Origin: Streptomyces sp. NBC_00237
Lineage (GTDB): Bacteria > Actinomycetota > Actinomycetes > Streptomycetales > Streptomycetaceae
Length of the DNA stretch: 64,000 bases
Assembly: GCF_026342435.1 (NCBI RefSeq)
Contig: NZ_JAPEMT010000001.1
Location: 2,288,501 to 2,352,500 of the forward strand
Direction: 5' to 3'
The position numbers were made by a program, and so were the translations under genes. Positions 20,563-28,955 of this stretch are shown here, in pieces; the stretch's first letter is position 1; each line of letters opens with the position of its first letter. The notes below the pieces were generated by a model. The model was given only the letters and a program-made list of their open reading frames with translations. It was not told the DNA's origin and did no database searches.

Positions 20563-21264
20563 GTGAGCGCCGTACCCCCCACACCCCAGACCCCTGCCGA
20601 GCCCGCCCCCGCCGCCTCCCGAGGCGGGGGACGCCGCAGCCTCGCCGCGGCGCTGCTGCTCGGCGCCCTCGGTTCCACCGTCGTCCTGCTCGCCTCCGGG
20701 CAGACCTGGCGGTCGGGCGTCGCCACCGTCGCGGGCATCAGCTCGAAGACCCTGGAGGCCGACGGGCAGGCCATCACCGGTGTTCCGGCGGCTCTGGCCA
20801 TCGTCGGGCTCGCCGCGCTCGTGGCGGTGTTCGCGGTGCGCAGGGCGGGGCGGGTGCTGGTGTCCGCGCTGCTGGCGTTGAGCGGGGCGGGCGCCGTGGC
20901 GGCCTCGCTGGCGGGGGCGGGGGATCACGCGGCGCTGGACGAGCAGGCGGCGAAACTGTCGGGTGACGCCGCCGCCACGGTGAGCGGACTCACCCAAACG
21001 GGCTGGCCGTACGTCACGGCTTTCGGCGGGGTGCTGATCCTGGCCGCCGGGCTGATCGCCTTGCGGTTCGGGGGACGGTGGCCGGGCATGGGCGGGCGGT
21101 ACGAGCGTGAGGGCGGGCCGCGTGCGCGGGCGGCGGCGCGGCGTCCCGCGGACCCGGAGCGTCCCGAGGAGCTGTGGAAGGCCCTCGACAGGGGAGAGGA
21201 CCCCACCGCCGAGTCCGCCGATTCCGGCGGCGACGCGGGGAAGGCGCCGACGCGCGAAGGGTGA
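20563..21264 (+). CDS. TIGR02234-family trp-region membrane protein
   Basis: A 233-aa integral membrane protein found near trp genes in actinobacteria. Four hydrophobic segments (SLAAALLLGALGSTVVLLA, ALAIVGLAALVAVFAV, VLVSALLALSGAGAVAASL, YVTAFGGVLILAAGLIAL) surround an exported loop with the typical GQTWRSG motif. The C-terminus is charged, with PEELWKALDRGEDPT, a phrase typical of the family. Position after trpE supports the assignment. Function unknown. Confidence 0.85.
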   Translation: MSAVPPTPQTPAEPAPAASRGGGRRSLAAALLLGALGSTVVLLASGQTWRSGVATVAGISSKTLEADGQAITGVPAALAIVGLAALVAVFAVRRAGRVLVSALLALSGAGAVAASLAGAGDHAALDEQAAKLSGDAAATVSGLTQTGWPYVTAFGGVLILAAGLIALRFGGRWPGMGGRYEREGGPRARAAARRPADPERPEELWKALDRGEDPTAESADSGGDAGKAPTREG

Positions 21265-21340
21265 CCCGGAGTCACGCGCAGTGGCCCGGTGGGGAACAAT
21301 GAGCCCCAGCATTCCAGCGGAAGACAACAAGGAGCACCTC

Positions 21341-21598
21341 ATGGCGGGCGTTAGCCGCGGACACCACGGACGTACCCCGGCCGCATGGACCGGCGTAGTG
21401 ATCGCCTTCATCGGCATCTGCGTCTCCAGCGTTTACGTGGTGATGGCCCAGCCGGTGGGCTTCTGGGCCGGTATCGGCATCTCCGTGATCGGTGGGCTGA
21501 TCGGCCTCGGCATGCGGATCGCGGGCCTCGGCATGCCGAAGGAGCCGGCGTCGCTGGTGGAGGCGCGGGCGGCGGCGGGGCGGGCCCAGCTCCAGTAG
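21341..21598 (+). CDS. HGxxPAAW-motif small membrane protein
   Basis: An 85-aa protein with the motif HGRTPAAW near residue 9 and two membrane segments (VVIAFIGICVSSVYVVMA and GIGISVIGGLIGLGMRIAGLGM). The AAGGAG ribosome binding site fits the ATG at 21341; an in-frame ATG at 21299 lacks one. It lies between the TIGR02234 gene and the DUF2752 gene, within the conserved trp neighbourhood. Role unknown. Confidence 0.82.
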   Translation: MAGVSRGHHGRTPAAWTGVVIAFIGICVSSVYVVMAQPVGFWAGIGISVIGGLIGLGMRIAGLGMPKEPASLVEARAAAGRAQLQ

Positions 21599-21675
21599 TT
21601 CCGGCGGCGGTACGTGACGGAGAGGCGCGGCCCTGTTTCGGCAGGGGCCGCGCCTCTTCGCGTTCGCGCCGGTGG

Positions 21676-21866
21676 GTGGGTGGGGTCACTGCCGGGGACT
21701 CCGCCCCCGGACCCCCGGCCCGCCTTCGGCGGGATGGGCCCCCTGCCCCGCCCCTTCACCTGAAGCGCTCGCCGCGCGGCGTGGGGTGCGTACGTGCGGG
21801 TGCGTCGTGGCAGGGCGCGCCCGCGCGGCGGAGCCGCACAGTGATGCGGCCCCGCGCCCTTGGCCC
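21676..21866 (+). repeat. Dispersed repeat module A, copy 1
   Basis: Occupies most of the 333-nt gene-free spacer. It starts with a GC hairpin region (GGACTCCGCCCCCGGACCCC, then CCCGCCTTCGGCGGG) and continues through CACCTGAAGCGCTCGCCGCG and GTGCGGGTGCGTCGTGGCAG to GCGGCGGAGCCGCACAGTGA. Copy 2, in the same orientation and order, is at 26744-26935. The GTGCGGGTGCGTCGTGGC segment also occurs in the D-B composites. Confidence 0.8.
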
Positions 21867-21919
21867 TCGGGGGCGTGCTTCGCAGCCTCCCCCTGGGTGC
21901 GCTGCGGGGCCGCAGCGGG

Positions 21920-21925
21920 GACAAT
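21920..21925 (+). promoter_or_regulatory. -10 box, leaderless promoter of the DUF2752 gene
   Basis: GACAAT lies 6 nt before the GTG at 21932. Confidence 0.4.
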
Positions 21926-21931
21926 CGGCGT

Positions 21932-22381
21932 GTGGATGTCACCTCGCCGGCCCCGGCCCCCGTTCCCGCCGTGCAGCGCCAGCCGCCGCTGGGCAAGCGG
22001 CTTCTCGCGCCGCTCGGCACGCTCGCCGCCGTCGTCGGCGCGTTCGTGTACGTCGGGTCCGTCGATCCGAATCAGCCGGGGCACTACCCCGTCTGCCCCC
22101 TTCTCGCCATGACCGGCATCCTCTGCCCGGGGTGCGGCGGGCTCCGCAGCGCGCACGCCGTCGCGCACGGTGATCTGGTGGGTGCCGTCGGGGCCAACGC
22201 CATGGCCGTCCTCGGGTACGCCGCGTTCGCCGTCTTCATGGTGGTGTGGATCACGCGTGCGGTGAAGGGGCGGCGGACGGACGTTTCGCTCAAGCCCGTT
22301 CAGTGGTGGGTGCTGGGCGGCCTCTTCGTCGTGTTCAGCGTTGTCCGGAATCTGCCGTTCGGCTCGGCGCTCGCGCCCTGA
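21932..22381 (+). CDS. DUF2752-family membrane protein
   Basis: A 149-aa membrane protein. The signature GILCPGCGGLRSAHAVAHGDL (paired Cys, then Arg and His) is characteristic of DUF2752. It is flanked by hydrophobic helices LLAPLGTLAAVVGAFVYVG, AVLGYAAFAVFMVVWI and WWVLGGLFVVFSVV. The GTG at 21932 follows a -10 box. It lies upstream of trpC as part of the conserved trp neighbourhood. The biochemical role is unknown. Confidence 0.88.
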   Translation: MDVTSPAPAPVPAVQRQPPLGKRLLAPLGTLAAVVGAFVYVGSVDPNQPGHYPVCPLLAMTGILCPGCGGLRSAHAVAHGDLVGAVGANAMAVLGYAAFAVFMVVWITRAVKGRRTDVSLKPVQWWVLGGLFVVFSVVRNLPFGSALAP

Positions 22382-22460
22382 AGGCCCAGGTGGAGCCCGT
22401 GCGGTGCCCAGGGATTGGGATATCCGGCGGGCGGATGCAGGCGTAAGGGCCCGGTGCGGA

Positions 22461-22466
22461 TACCAT
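22461..22466 (+). promoter_or_regulatory. Candidate -10 box of trpC
   Basis: TACCAT, 53 nt before the trpC GTG. A GGAAGGGGG ribosome binding site follows at 22502-22511, so this message would have a short leader, unlike most neighbours. No convincing -35 element is seen. Confidence 0.35.
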
Positions 22467-22519
22467 CGCTCGTGGCCGATCCTGGCCCTCCACCACCGTC
22501 CCGGAAGGGGGCAGCTCGC

Positions 22520-23329
22520 GTGAGTGTGCTCGACGAGATCATCGAAGGCGTCCGCGCCGACCTCGCGGAGCGGCAGGCACGTGTCAGCCTGGAGGAGCTC
22601 AAGGAGCGGGCTGCCAAGGCGCCCGTCGCCAAGGACGGTGTCGCGGCTCTGCGCGGCGACAGCGTCAAGGTCATCTGCGAGGTCAAGCGGTCCAGCCCGT
22701 CGAAGGGCGCGCTCGCGGCCATCGCCGACCCGGCCGCCCTCGCCGCCGACTACGAGGCGGGCGGCGCCGCCGTCATCTCCGTGCTGACCGAGCAGCGCCG
22801 CTTCGGCGGTTCGCTGGCCGACCTGGAAGCCGTACGGGCGAAGGTCGACATTCCGGTGCTGCGCAAGGACTTCATCGTCACGGCGTACCAGCTGTGGGAG
22901 GCGCGTGCGTACGGTGCCGACCTGGCGCTGCTGATCGTCGCGGCCCTGGAGCAGGACGCGCTCGTGTCGCTCATCGAGCGGGCCGAGTCCATCGGTCTCA
23001 CCCCGCTGGTCGAGGTGCACGACGAGGACGAGGTCGACCGGGCGGTCGCCGCCGGGGCGAAGATCATCGGCGTGAACGCGCGGAACCTCAAGACGCTCAA
23101 GGTCGACCGAGGCACCTTCGAGCGCGTCGCACCGGAGATCCCGGACCACATCGTCAAGATCGCCGAGTCGGGTGTGCGCGGGCCGCACGACCTGATCGCG
23201 TACGCCAACGCCGGTGCCGACGCGGTGCTGGTCGGCGAGTCGCTGGTGACCGGGCGGGACCCGAGGGCCGCCGTTTCGGATCTGGTGGCCGCCGGTGCTC
23301 ACCCCGCGCTGCGCCACGGGCGGGGTTAG
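22520..23329 (+). CDS. trpC: Indole-3-glycerol phosphate synthase
   Basis: A beta-alpha barrel enzyme, 269 aa, that closes the indole ring. It is monofunctional (no TrpF half). [13 protein letters not shown] carries a catalytic Lys, [12 protein letters not shown] the second Lys, and [14 protein letters not shown] and IAESGV complete the active site. The GTG at 22520 has a good ribosome binding site. It is followed after 9 nt by trpM. Confidence 0.96.
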   Translation: MSVLDEIIEGVRADLAERQARVSLEELKERAAKAPVAKDGVAALRGDSVKVICEVKRSSPSKGALAAIADPAALAADYEAGGAAVISVLTEQRRFGGSLADLEAVRAKVDIPVLRKDFIVTAYQLWEARAYGADLALLIVAALEQDALVSLIERAESIGLTPLVEVHDEDEVDRAVAAGAKIIGVNARNLKTLKVDRGTFERVAPEIPDHIVKIAESGVRGPHDLIAYANAGADAVLVGESLVTGRDPRAAVSDLVAAGAHPALRHGRG

Positions 23330-23338
23330 ACTCCCGCC

Positions 23339-23479
23339 ATGACTCGCCACGCCCGTCTCGCTCGCGGTTGCCGCCCTCGCGGCTGCCGCGCGCCCGCGCG
23401 ACGGGTGCGGGGCCGACGGGTCCGGTACCACATCGGTTCGGAGCCCGGCCAGATCAACGGCATGCGATGGCGTCGCTGA
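23339..23479 (+). CDS. trpM: TrpM-like small protein between trpC and trpB
   Basis: A 46-aa, Arg-rich protein starting MTRHARLARGCRPRGC and ending YHIGSEPGQINGMRWRR. It begins 9 nt after trpC and lies 98 nt before trpB. The position and C-terminal motif match the streptomycete trpM/trpX gene, whose product was reported in S. coelicolor to modulate tryptophan synthesis and differentiation. From memory the S. coelicolor protein is somewhat longer (about 63 aa), so a shortened form or a different start is possible. The stop codon lies at the foot of a hairpin. Confidence 0.75.
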   Translation: MTRHARLARGCRPRGCRAPARRVRGRRVRYHIGSEPGQINGMRWRR

Positions 23480-23538
23480 ACGTCCCTTCGGGGCGTTGTG
23501 TTCGGTGTTCAGTGACATCCCTTTTCTCTTGAAGGGGA
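23479..23538 (+). promoter_or_regulatory. Two hairpins between trpM and trpB
   Basis: AACGTCCC-TTC-GGGGCGTT (23479-23497, one G-U pair) starts at the last base of the trpM stop. TCCCCTT-N8-AAGGGGA (23517-23538) follows. Neither has a T tract. They could be an attenuator, an RNA-processing site, or stabilise the trpBA part of the message. Confidence 0.4.
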
Positions 23539-23577
23539 GTGCGCGCGACGCGCGTGTTCCTCACGAGGAGTTTCCGC

Positions 23578-24861
23578 ATGCCCAGCGAGTTCTTCATTCC
23601 CGATTCCCAGGGGCAGGTCCCCACCACCGAGGGCTACTTCGGTGACTTCGGCGGCAAGTTCATCCCCGAGGCGCTCGTCGCCGCGGTGGACGAGGTCGCC
23701 GTCGAGTACGAGAAGGCCAAGGTCGATCCGGCGTTCGCGGCCGAACTCGACGACCTGATGGTCAACTACACCGGCCGGCCCAGCTCCCTCACCGAGGTGC
23801 CTAGGTTCGCCGAGCACGCGGGTGGGGCCCGGATCTTCCTGAAGAGGGAAGACCTGAACCACACCGGCTCGCACAAGATCAACAACGTGCTGGGGCAGGC
23901 CCTGCTGACGAAGCGCATGGGCAAGACCCGGGTGATCGCGGAGACCGGTGCCGGTCAGCACGGTGTGGCCACTGCCACCGCGTGTGCGCTGTTCGGGCTT
24001 GAGTGCACGATCTACATGGGTGAGATCGACACCGAGCGGCAGGCGTTGAACGTCGCGCGGATGCGCATGCTGGGGGCGGAAGTCGTCGCCGTGAAGTCGG
24101 GGTCGCGCACGCTCAAGGACGCGATCAACGAGGCGTTCCGCGACTGGGTCGCGAACGTCGACCGGACGCACTACCTGTTCGGCACGGTCGCCGGTCCGCA
24201 CCCCTTCCCTGCGATGGTCCGGGACTTCCACCGGGTGATCGGGGTGGAGGCGCGGCGGCAGATCCTGGCGCGGGCCGGGCGGCTCCCCGATGCCGCCGTG
24301 GCGTGTGTGGGGGGCGGGTCCAACGCGATCGGACTGTTCCATGCCTTCATCCCCGATGAGGGGGTACGGCTGGTGGGGTGCGAGCCCGCCGGTCACGGGA
24401 TCGAGACCGGGGAGCACGCGGCCACGCTGAGCGCGGGCGAGCCGGGGATCCTGCACGGGTCGCGGTCGTACGTCCTCCAGGACGAGGAAGGCCAGATCAC
24501 CGAGCCGTACTCGATCTCCGCGGGGCTCGACTACCCGGGCATCGGGCCCGAGCACTCGTACCTCAAGGACATCGGGCGCGGGGAGTACCGGGCGGTGACG
24601 GACGACGCCGCCATGCAGGCGTTGCGGTTGCTCTCGCGTACGGAAGGCATCATTCCGGCCATCGAGAGCGCGCACGCGCTCGCCGGGGCGCTGGAGCTCG
24701 GCAGGGAACTGGGCAAGGACGGGTTGATTCTGGTGAACCTGTCCGGGCGTGGCGACAAGGACATGGACACCGCCGCCCGTTACTTCGGGCTGTATGACAC
24801 GGATGCCGCTGTCGAGGCGGCTGCGGGTACCGTCGCGGAGATCTCGGGGGACGCCAAGTGA
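23578..24861 (+). CDS. trpB: Tryptophan synthase beta chain
   Basis: PLP enzyme joining indole and serine, 427 aa. HTGSHKINN contains the Schiff-base Lys, [10 protein letters not shown] is the phosphate-binding loop, and [12 protein letters not shown] holds the catalytic Glu region. The ATG at 23578 has GAGGAG in front. The stop overlaps the trpA GTG (GTGA), as expected for subunits of the channelling complex. Confidence 0.97.
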   Translation: MPSEFFIPDSQGQVPTTEGYFGDFGGKFIPEALVAAVDEVAVEYEKAKVDPAFAAELDDLMVNYTGRPSSLTEVPRFAEHAGGARIFLKREDLNHTGSHKINNVLGQALLTKRMGKTRVIAETGAGQHGVATATACALFGLECTIYMGEIDTERQALNVARMRMLGAEVVAVKSGSRTLKDAINEAFRDWVANVDRTHYLFGTVAGPHPFPAMVRDFHRVIGVEARRQILARAGRLPDAAVACVGGGSNAIGLFHAFIPDEGVRLVGCEPAGHGIETGEHAATLSAGEPGILHGSRSYVLQDEEGQITEPYSISAGLDYPGIGPEHSYLKDIGRGEYRAVTDDAAMQALRLLSRTEGIIPAIESAHALAGALELGRELGKDGLILVNLSGRGDKDMDTAARYFGLYDTDAAVEAAAGTVAEISGDAK

Positions 24862-25670
24862 GCGGGAACGTACGGCTGTTGAACGACACTCTCGCTGCGG
24901 CGAAGAGCGAGGGGCGGGCGGCGCTGATCGCGTACCTGCCTGCCGGGTTCCCGACCGTGGACGGCGGGATCGAGGCGGTCAAGGCCGTCGTGGCCGGTGG
25001 TGCGGATGTGGTCGAGGTCGGACTGCCGCACAGCGATCCGGTGTTGGACGGGCCGGTGATCCAGACGGCGGACGACATCGCGTTGCGCGGCGGGGTCAAG
25101 ATCGCCGATGTGATGCGTACCGTGCGCGAGGCGCATGCCGCCACCGGGGTGCCGGTGCTGGTGATGACGTACTGGAATCCCATCGACCGGTACGGGGTCG
25201 AGCGGTTCACGGCGGAGCTGGCGGCGGCGGGCGGGGCCGGGTGCATCCTGCCGGACCTGCCGGTGCAGGAGTCCGCGCTGTGGCGTGAGCACGCGGAGAA
25301 GCACGGGCTGGCGACGGTGTTCGTCGTGGCGCCCAGCAGTCGGGACGAGCGACTGGCGACGATCACTGCGGCGGGTTCGGGGTTCGTTTACGCGGCTTCG
25401 CTGATGGGGGTCACCGGGACGCGGGAGTCCGTGGGCAACGAGGCGCAGGAGCTCGTGCGGCGGACGAAGGCGACCACGGAGCTGCCGGTGTGCGTCGGGC
25501 TCGGGGTGTCGAATGCCGCTCAGGCCAAGGAAGTCGCGGCCTTCGCGGACGGTGTCATCGTGGGGTCGGCGTTTGTGAAGCGGATGCTGGAGGCTGCGGA
25601 TGAGGCGGCGGGGCTGCGGGCCGTGAAGGAGCTTGCCGGGGAGTTGGCGGCGGGCGTTCGCAGGGGCTGA
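24858..25670 (+). CDS. trpA: Tryptophan synthase alpha chain
   Basis: Indole-glycerol-phosphate lyase, 270 aa. [19 protein letters not shown] carries the catalytic Glu and Asp, and [15 protein letters not shown] and CVGLGVSN are phosphate-binding loops. The GTG at 24858 overlaps the trpB stop. The operon ends at the 12-bp hairpin 60 nt downstream. Confidence 0.97.
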   Translation: MSGNVRLLNDTLAAAKSEGRAALIAYLPAGFPTVDGGIEAVKAVVAGGADVVEVGLPHSDPVLDGPVIQTADDIALRGGVKIADVMRTVREAHAATGVPVLVMTYWNPIDRYGVERFTAELAAAGGAGCILPDLPVQESALWREHAEKHGLATVFVVAPSSRDERLATITAAGSGFVYAASLMGVTGTRESVGNEAQELVRRTKATTELPVCVGLGVSNAAQAKEVAAFADGVIVGSAFVKRMLEAADEAAGLRAVKELAGELAAGVRRG

Positions 25671-25729
25671 GAGCCAACGAATGGCTGCGTAACTTATTGG
25701 TTCCGTAGTCCATTTGAGTGGAATCCGGG

Positions 25730-25757
25730 TCGGGGTGGCACATCGGTGCCGCCCCGA
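25730..25757 (+). terminator. Terminator after trpA
   Basis: TCGGGGTGGCAC-ATCG-GTGCCGCCCCGA, a 12-bp stem with one G-U pair, followed by TTCGTTGC. It lies between the trpA stop and the GTG of the next gene at 25773. Confidence 0.7.
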
Positions 25758-25772
25758 TTCGTTGCTCCGTAT

Positions 25773-26714
25773 GTGAGCGAGAAGAACTCAGAAGGTAAGC
25801 GAACCGCCCGTGAGCGGCTCATCCAGGAGCGCGAAGCACAGAAGTCGCGCGACAAACGACGCAGGGTGCTGGTCGTTGCCTCGGCGGTGGTCGGTGTCCT
25901 CGGGCTGGCGGCGGTGGCCGGAGTGGTCGCCGCGAACAGCGGGGGCAAGAAGGACGACTCCGACAAGGCGGGTCCGGTCGTGGTGCCGGCCGGTGCGGTC
26001 GGACCGGGGAAGGTCGCCATTCCGGTGGGGATGGTGGATGCGCCGTCGGTGCTGACCGTTTACGAGGACATGCGGTGTCCGGCGTGCGGGATGTTCGAGA
26101 ACAGCATGCGGGACACCATTAACCGGCTGGAGAAGGCGGGGAAGATCCGGGCCGAGTATCACCTGGTGTCATTTATCGACAACGGGGTGAGGGGCAACGG
26201 GTCGAAGTACGCGGCGAACGCGCTCGGGTGTGCGCAGGATGCCGGGAAGTTCCATGAGTATCACGATGTGCTGTTCCGGAATCAGCCGGAAGAGACGGAT
26301 GATGCGTTTGGGAAGAAGACCTATCTGCTGGAGCTGGCGGGGAAGGTGCCGGGGCTGCGGAGCGCGACCTTCGACGCGTGCGTGGAGAAGGGGACGCATG
26401 CGGGGTGGGTCGGGGCGGTGCAGGCGGACTTCGACAAGTCGACGTACAAGGCGACGCCGACGGTGCTTCTGAATGGGGAGCCGATCTTCCCGCAGAAGGG
26501 GAGTGAGCAGATTTCGCCTGCGAACTTGGTGAAGTGGGTGGAGGCGGCGAACAAGGGGAAGCGGGTCGGGACGAAGGCTCCTGAGCCTGCGGCTCCGGCT
26601 TCGGCTCCTGCCTCGGCTCCGGCTTCCGGGGCTCCGGCTCCGGGGGGTTCGGCTTCCAAGGCTCCCGCTTCGGGTTCGGCCTCCAGGAGTCCGGGGGCTG
26701 CGGTGGGGCGGTAG
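25773..26714 (+). CDS. Membrane-anchored DsbA-like thioredoxin-fold protein
   Basis: A 313-aa protein from the GTG at 25773 (VSEKNSEGKRTARERL). A basic cytoplasmic N-terminus, one signal anchor (VLVVASAVVGVLGLAAVAGVVA, about residues 29-50) and an extracytoplasmic DsbA-type domain with YEDMRCPACGMFEN follow. The CPAC pair is the redox active site and the cis-Pro lies in YKATPTVLLNG. The C-terminus is a Pro/Ala/Ser tail (APASAPASAPASGAP). It probably acts in disulfide formation or isomerisation outside the membrane, consistent with the neighbouring lipoprotein gene lgt. Confidence 0.88.
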   Translation: MSEKNSEGKRTARERLIQEREAQKSRDKRRRVLVVASAVVGVLGLAAVAGVVAANSGGKKDDSDKAGPVVVPAGAVGPGKVAIPVGMVDAPSVLTVYEDMRCPACGMFENSMRDTINRLEKAGKIRAEYHLVSFIDNGVRGNGSKYAANALGCAQDAGKFHEYHDVLFRNQPEETDDAFGKKTYLLELAGKVPGLRSATFDACVEKGTHAGWVGAVQADFDKSTYKATPTVLLNGEPIFPQKGSEQISPANLVKWVEAANKGKRVGTKAPEPAAPASAPASAPASGAPAPGGSASKAPASGSASRSPGAAVGR

Positions 26715-26743
26715 GGGGTTCGTGCGGGTCGGTGGGTGGGTGC

Positions 26744-26935
26744 TGTTACTGCCGGGGGCTCCGCCCCCGGGCCCCCGGCCCGCCTTCGGCGGGTTTTGGC
26801 CCCTGACCCACCTTTTCACCTCAACCCTGCGGGGCTTGGGGTGGGGAGGTGCGGGTGGGTGGAGGGCTGATCGCGCTCGCGCGGCGGAGCCGCACAGGGA
26901 TACAGTCCCGCGCCCCTGGCGGGGTGCTCGTGGTG
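26744..26935 (+). repeat. Dispersed repeat module A, copy 2
   Basis: Fills most of the 292-nt spacer between the thioredoxin-fold gene and lgt. The order of motifs is the same as at 21676-21866 (GGGGGCTCCGCCCCCGGGCC, CCCGCCTTCGGCGGG, GGTGCGGGTGGGTGG, GCGGCGGAGCCGCACAG, CCCGCGCCC), with more divergence in the middle. Confidence 0.8.
26779..26797 (+). terminator. Terminator within repeat module A
   Basis: CCCGCC-TTC-GGCGGG followed by TTTT is a classic intrinsic-terminator shape 64 nt after the thioredoxin-fold gene. The same hairpin in copy 1 of the module lacks the T tract. Confidence 0.6.
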
Positions 26936-27006
26936 GGGCCCGTTATGTAGACGTTGTCGGGTGGGTTGTCGGGAGTGCGGGTCGGCAAGGTAGCGTCGAG
27001 CCCGTC

Positions 27007-28050
27007 ATGAACCTTGCCTTCATTCCCAGCCCGGCGGCCGGTGAGATCCACCTCGGACCCCTCCCGCTGCGCGGCTACGCGCTCTGCATTATTGTTGGCG
27101 TCTTTGTGGCCGTTTGGTACGGCAACAAGCGTTGGATCGCCCGTGGGGGCAAGCCCGGGACGGTTGCCGACATCGCCGTCTGGGCGGTTCCGTTCGGGCT
27201 CGTCGGCGGGCGGCTCTACCACGTCATCACCGACTACCAGCTCTACTTCAGCGAAGGCAAGAACTGGGTCGACGCCTTCAAGATCTGGGAGGGCGGCCTC
27301 GGTATCTGGGGTGCCGTCGCGCTCGGTGCCGTCGGTGCCTGGATCGGTTGTCGCAGGAGGGGAATCCCGCTTCCGGCCTGGGCCGACGCCATGGCTCCCG
27401 CGCTCGTCATCGCGCAGGCCATCGGCCGCTGGGGCAACTGGTTCAACCAGGAGCTGTACGGCCGGGCCACCGACCTTCCCTGGGCGCTGAAGATCACGAA
27501 GGGGGACGAGCCGGGGCTGTACCACCCGACCTTCCTCTACGAGTCGCTGTGGTGTCTTGGCGTCGCCGCCGTCATCGTCTGGGCCGACCGCCGCTTCAAG
27601 CTGGGGCACGGCCGGGTGTTCGCGCTGTACGTCGCGCTGTACTGCGCCGGGCGCGGCTGGATCGAGTACATGCGCATCGACGACGCCCACCACATCCTGG
27701 GGCTGCGCCTCAACGTCTGGACGGCGATCATCGTCTTCGTCCTGGCCGTGGTCTACATGGTGCTGTCGGCCCGCCTGCGTCCCGGCCGCGAGGAGATCGT
27801 GGAGCCGGACCGTGAAGGAGCGACGACTGCCGAGGCTGATGCTCCGGATGCCGCTGCTGGTGGTGCCGCTGATGAGTCTGGTGCGGCGGACAATGCCGAA
27901 GGCGGTGCGGTGTTGACCAAGGTCAAGAAGGAAACGAAGGGCGCGACCGAGGCAAAGGCCGAGGGGGAGCCCGCCAAGGCTGACCTCAAGAAGGCCGCTG
28001 AGAAGGCCGCTGAGAAGGCTGATGAGAAGGCTGACGAGAAGAAGAGCTGA
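27007..28050 (+). CDS. lgt: Prolipoprotein diacylglyceryl transferase
   Basis: Transfers diacylglycerol to the lipobox Cys of prelipoproteins in the membrane. 347 aa from the ATG at 27007; the signature GRWGNWFNQELYG is complete, and RGYALCIIVGVFVAV and WEGGLGIWGAVA are conserved segments. Seven membrane spans are expected. An unusual C-terminal tail of about 80 residues is rich in Ala, Glu and Lys (KAAEKAAEKADEKADEKK), common in actinobacterial Lgt proteins. A TAGCGT box lies at 26990-26995. Confidence 0.95.
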   Translation: MNLAFIPSPAAGEIHLGPLPLRGYALCIIVGVFVAVWYGNKRWIARGGKPGTVADIAVWAVPFGLVGGRLYHVITDYQLYFSEGKNWVDAFKIWEGGLGIWGAVALGAVGAWIGCRRRGIPLPAWADAMAPALVIAQAIGRWGNWFNQELYGRATDLPWALKITKGDEPGLYHPTFLYESLWCLGVAAVIVWADRRFKLGHGRVFALYVALYCAGRGWIEYMRIDDAHHILGLRLNVWTAIIVFVLAVVYMVLSARLRPGREEIVEPDREGATTAEADAPDAAAGGAADESGAADNAEGGAVLTKVKKETKGATEAKAEGEPAKADLKKAAEKAAEKADEKADEKKS

Positions 28051-28068
28051 AACGGTGTAGGTGGGGGA

Positions 28069-28101
28069 GGGCCGTCGGGACCGTAATGGTTCCGGCGGCC
28101 C
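28069..28101. terminator. Bidirectional terminator between lgt and the lyase gene
   Basis: GGGCCGTCGGGACC-GTAAT-GGTTCCGGCGGCCC, a 14-bp stem with two G-U pairs, lies between the convergent stop codons at 28050 and 28122. Confidence 0.7.
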
Positions 28102-28121
28102 TTCTGCGTCTGGGGGTGTGG

Positions 28122-28955
28122 TCAGACGTCGCGGCGGGCGACCTCCAGGGTGCGGCGGGCCGCTGCCACCACCGCCGCGTCGATGAAGCGGCCGTCGGGG
28201 AGCATCAGTGCGCCCTCCTCGGTGGCGGCGGCCTTGAGGGTCTGTTCCGCTTCTTCGACTTCGTCGGGGGTGGGGAGGTACATCCGCTCGATGACCGGGA
28301 GTTGGCGTGGGTGCAGGGCCGCGCGGCCGAAGAAGCCGAGAACGCGGCCCCGGGCGCAGGACGCGGCGAGCCCTTCGAGGTCGGTGATGTCGGGGTGGAC
28401 GGACTGGGCGGGGGCGGGCAGGCCCGCCGAGCGGGCCGCGACCACGATGCGGCTGCGGGCCCAGGTGAGGCCCTCTTCGCCGCGTACGCCCAGATCCGCG
28501 CCGAGGTCCACCTCGCCGAGCGCGATTCCGGCGAGGCAGGGGTGCGCCGTCGCGATGTGGTGGGCGTGCTCGACGCCGAGGGCCGACTCGATGAGGGCGT
28601 AGAGGGGGGTGGCGGGGGTGTTGTTCGCGATGTGGCGGATCTCCGCCGAGTCGGTGACCTTCGGGAGGCGGAGCCCGGAGAGGCCGGGGCAGGGGGCGAG
28701 CGCGTGCAGGTCGGCCTGGGAGAGGGGGGAGCCCAGGGCGTTCAGGCGTACGTGGACGGGGGTGGGCGGTACGTCGGAGAGGAGGTCGGCGGTGGCGGCG
28801 CGGGCGTACTCCTTGCGGTCGGGGGCGACCGAGTCCTCCAGGTCGACGATGACCACGTCGGCGCCGGACGTGAGGGCCTTGGCGACGCGCTCGGGGCGGT
28901 CCCCGGGGACGTACAGCCAGGTGAGGGGGGTGGGGGAGAGGTGGGGAGTGGGCAT
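28122..28955 (-). CDS. HpcH/HpaI-family CoA-ester lyase (citrate lyase beta-like)
   Basis: A 277-aa TIM-barrel lyase of the CitE/malyl-CoA lyase group. LYVPGDRPERVAKAL, VVIVDLEDSVAPDRK (Glu and Asp for Mg), VRLNALGSPL, LPKVTDSAEI and LYALIESALGVEH are family motifs. The start overlaps the CoA transferase stop (TGATG). Together with that transferase it could activate and cleave a citramalate- or malate-like acid; the substrate is inferred only by family. Confidence 0.88.
   Translation of the reverse strand: MPTPHLSPTPLTWLYVPGDRPERVAKALTSGADVVIVDLEDSVAPDRKEYARAATADLLSDVPPTPVHVRLNALGSPLSQADLHALAPCPGLSGLRLPKVTDSAEIRHIANNTPATPLYALIESALGVEHAHHIATAHPCLAGIALGEVDLGADLGVRGEEGLTWARSRIVVAARSAGLPAPAQSVHPDITDLEGLAASCARGRVLGFFGRAALHPRQLPVIERMYLPTPDEVEEAEQTLKAAATEEGALMLPDGRFIDAAVVAAARRTLEVARRDV

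Noticed and set aside
21299..21340. Earlier in-frame ATG of the HGxxPAAW gene.
   Set aside because: It has no ribosome binding site, while AAGGAG is well placed for the ATG at 21341.
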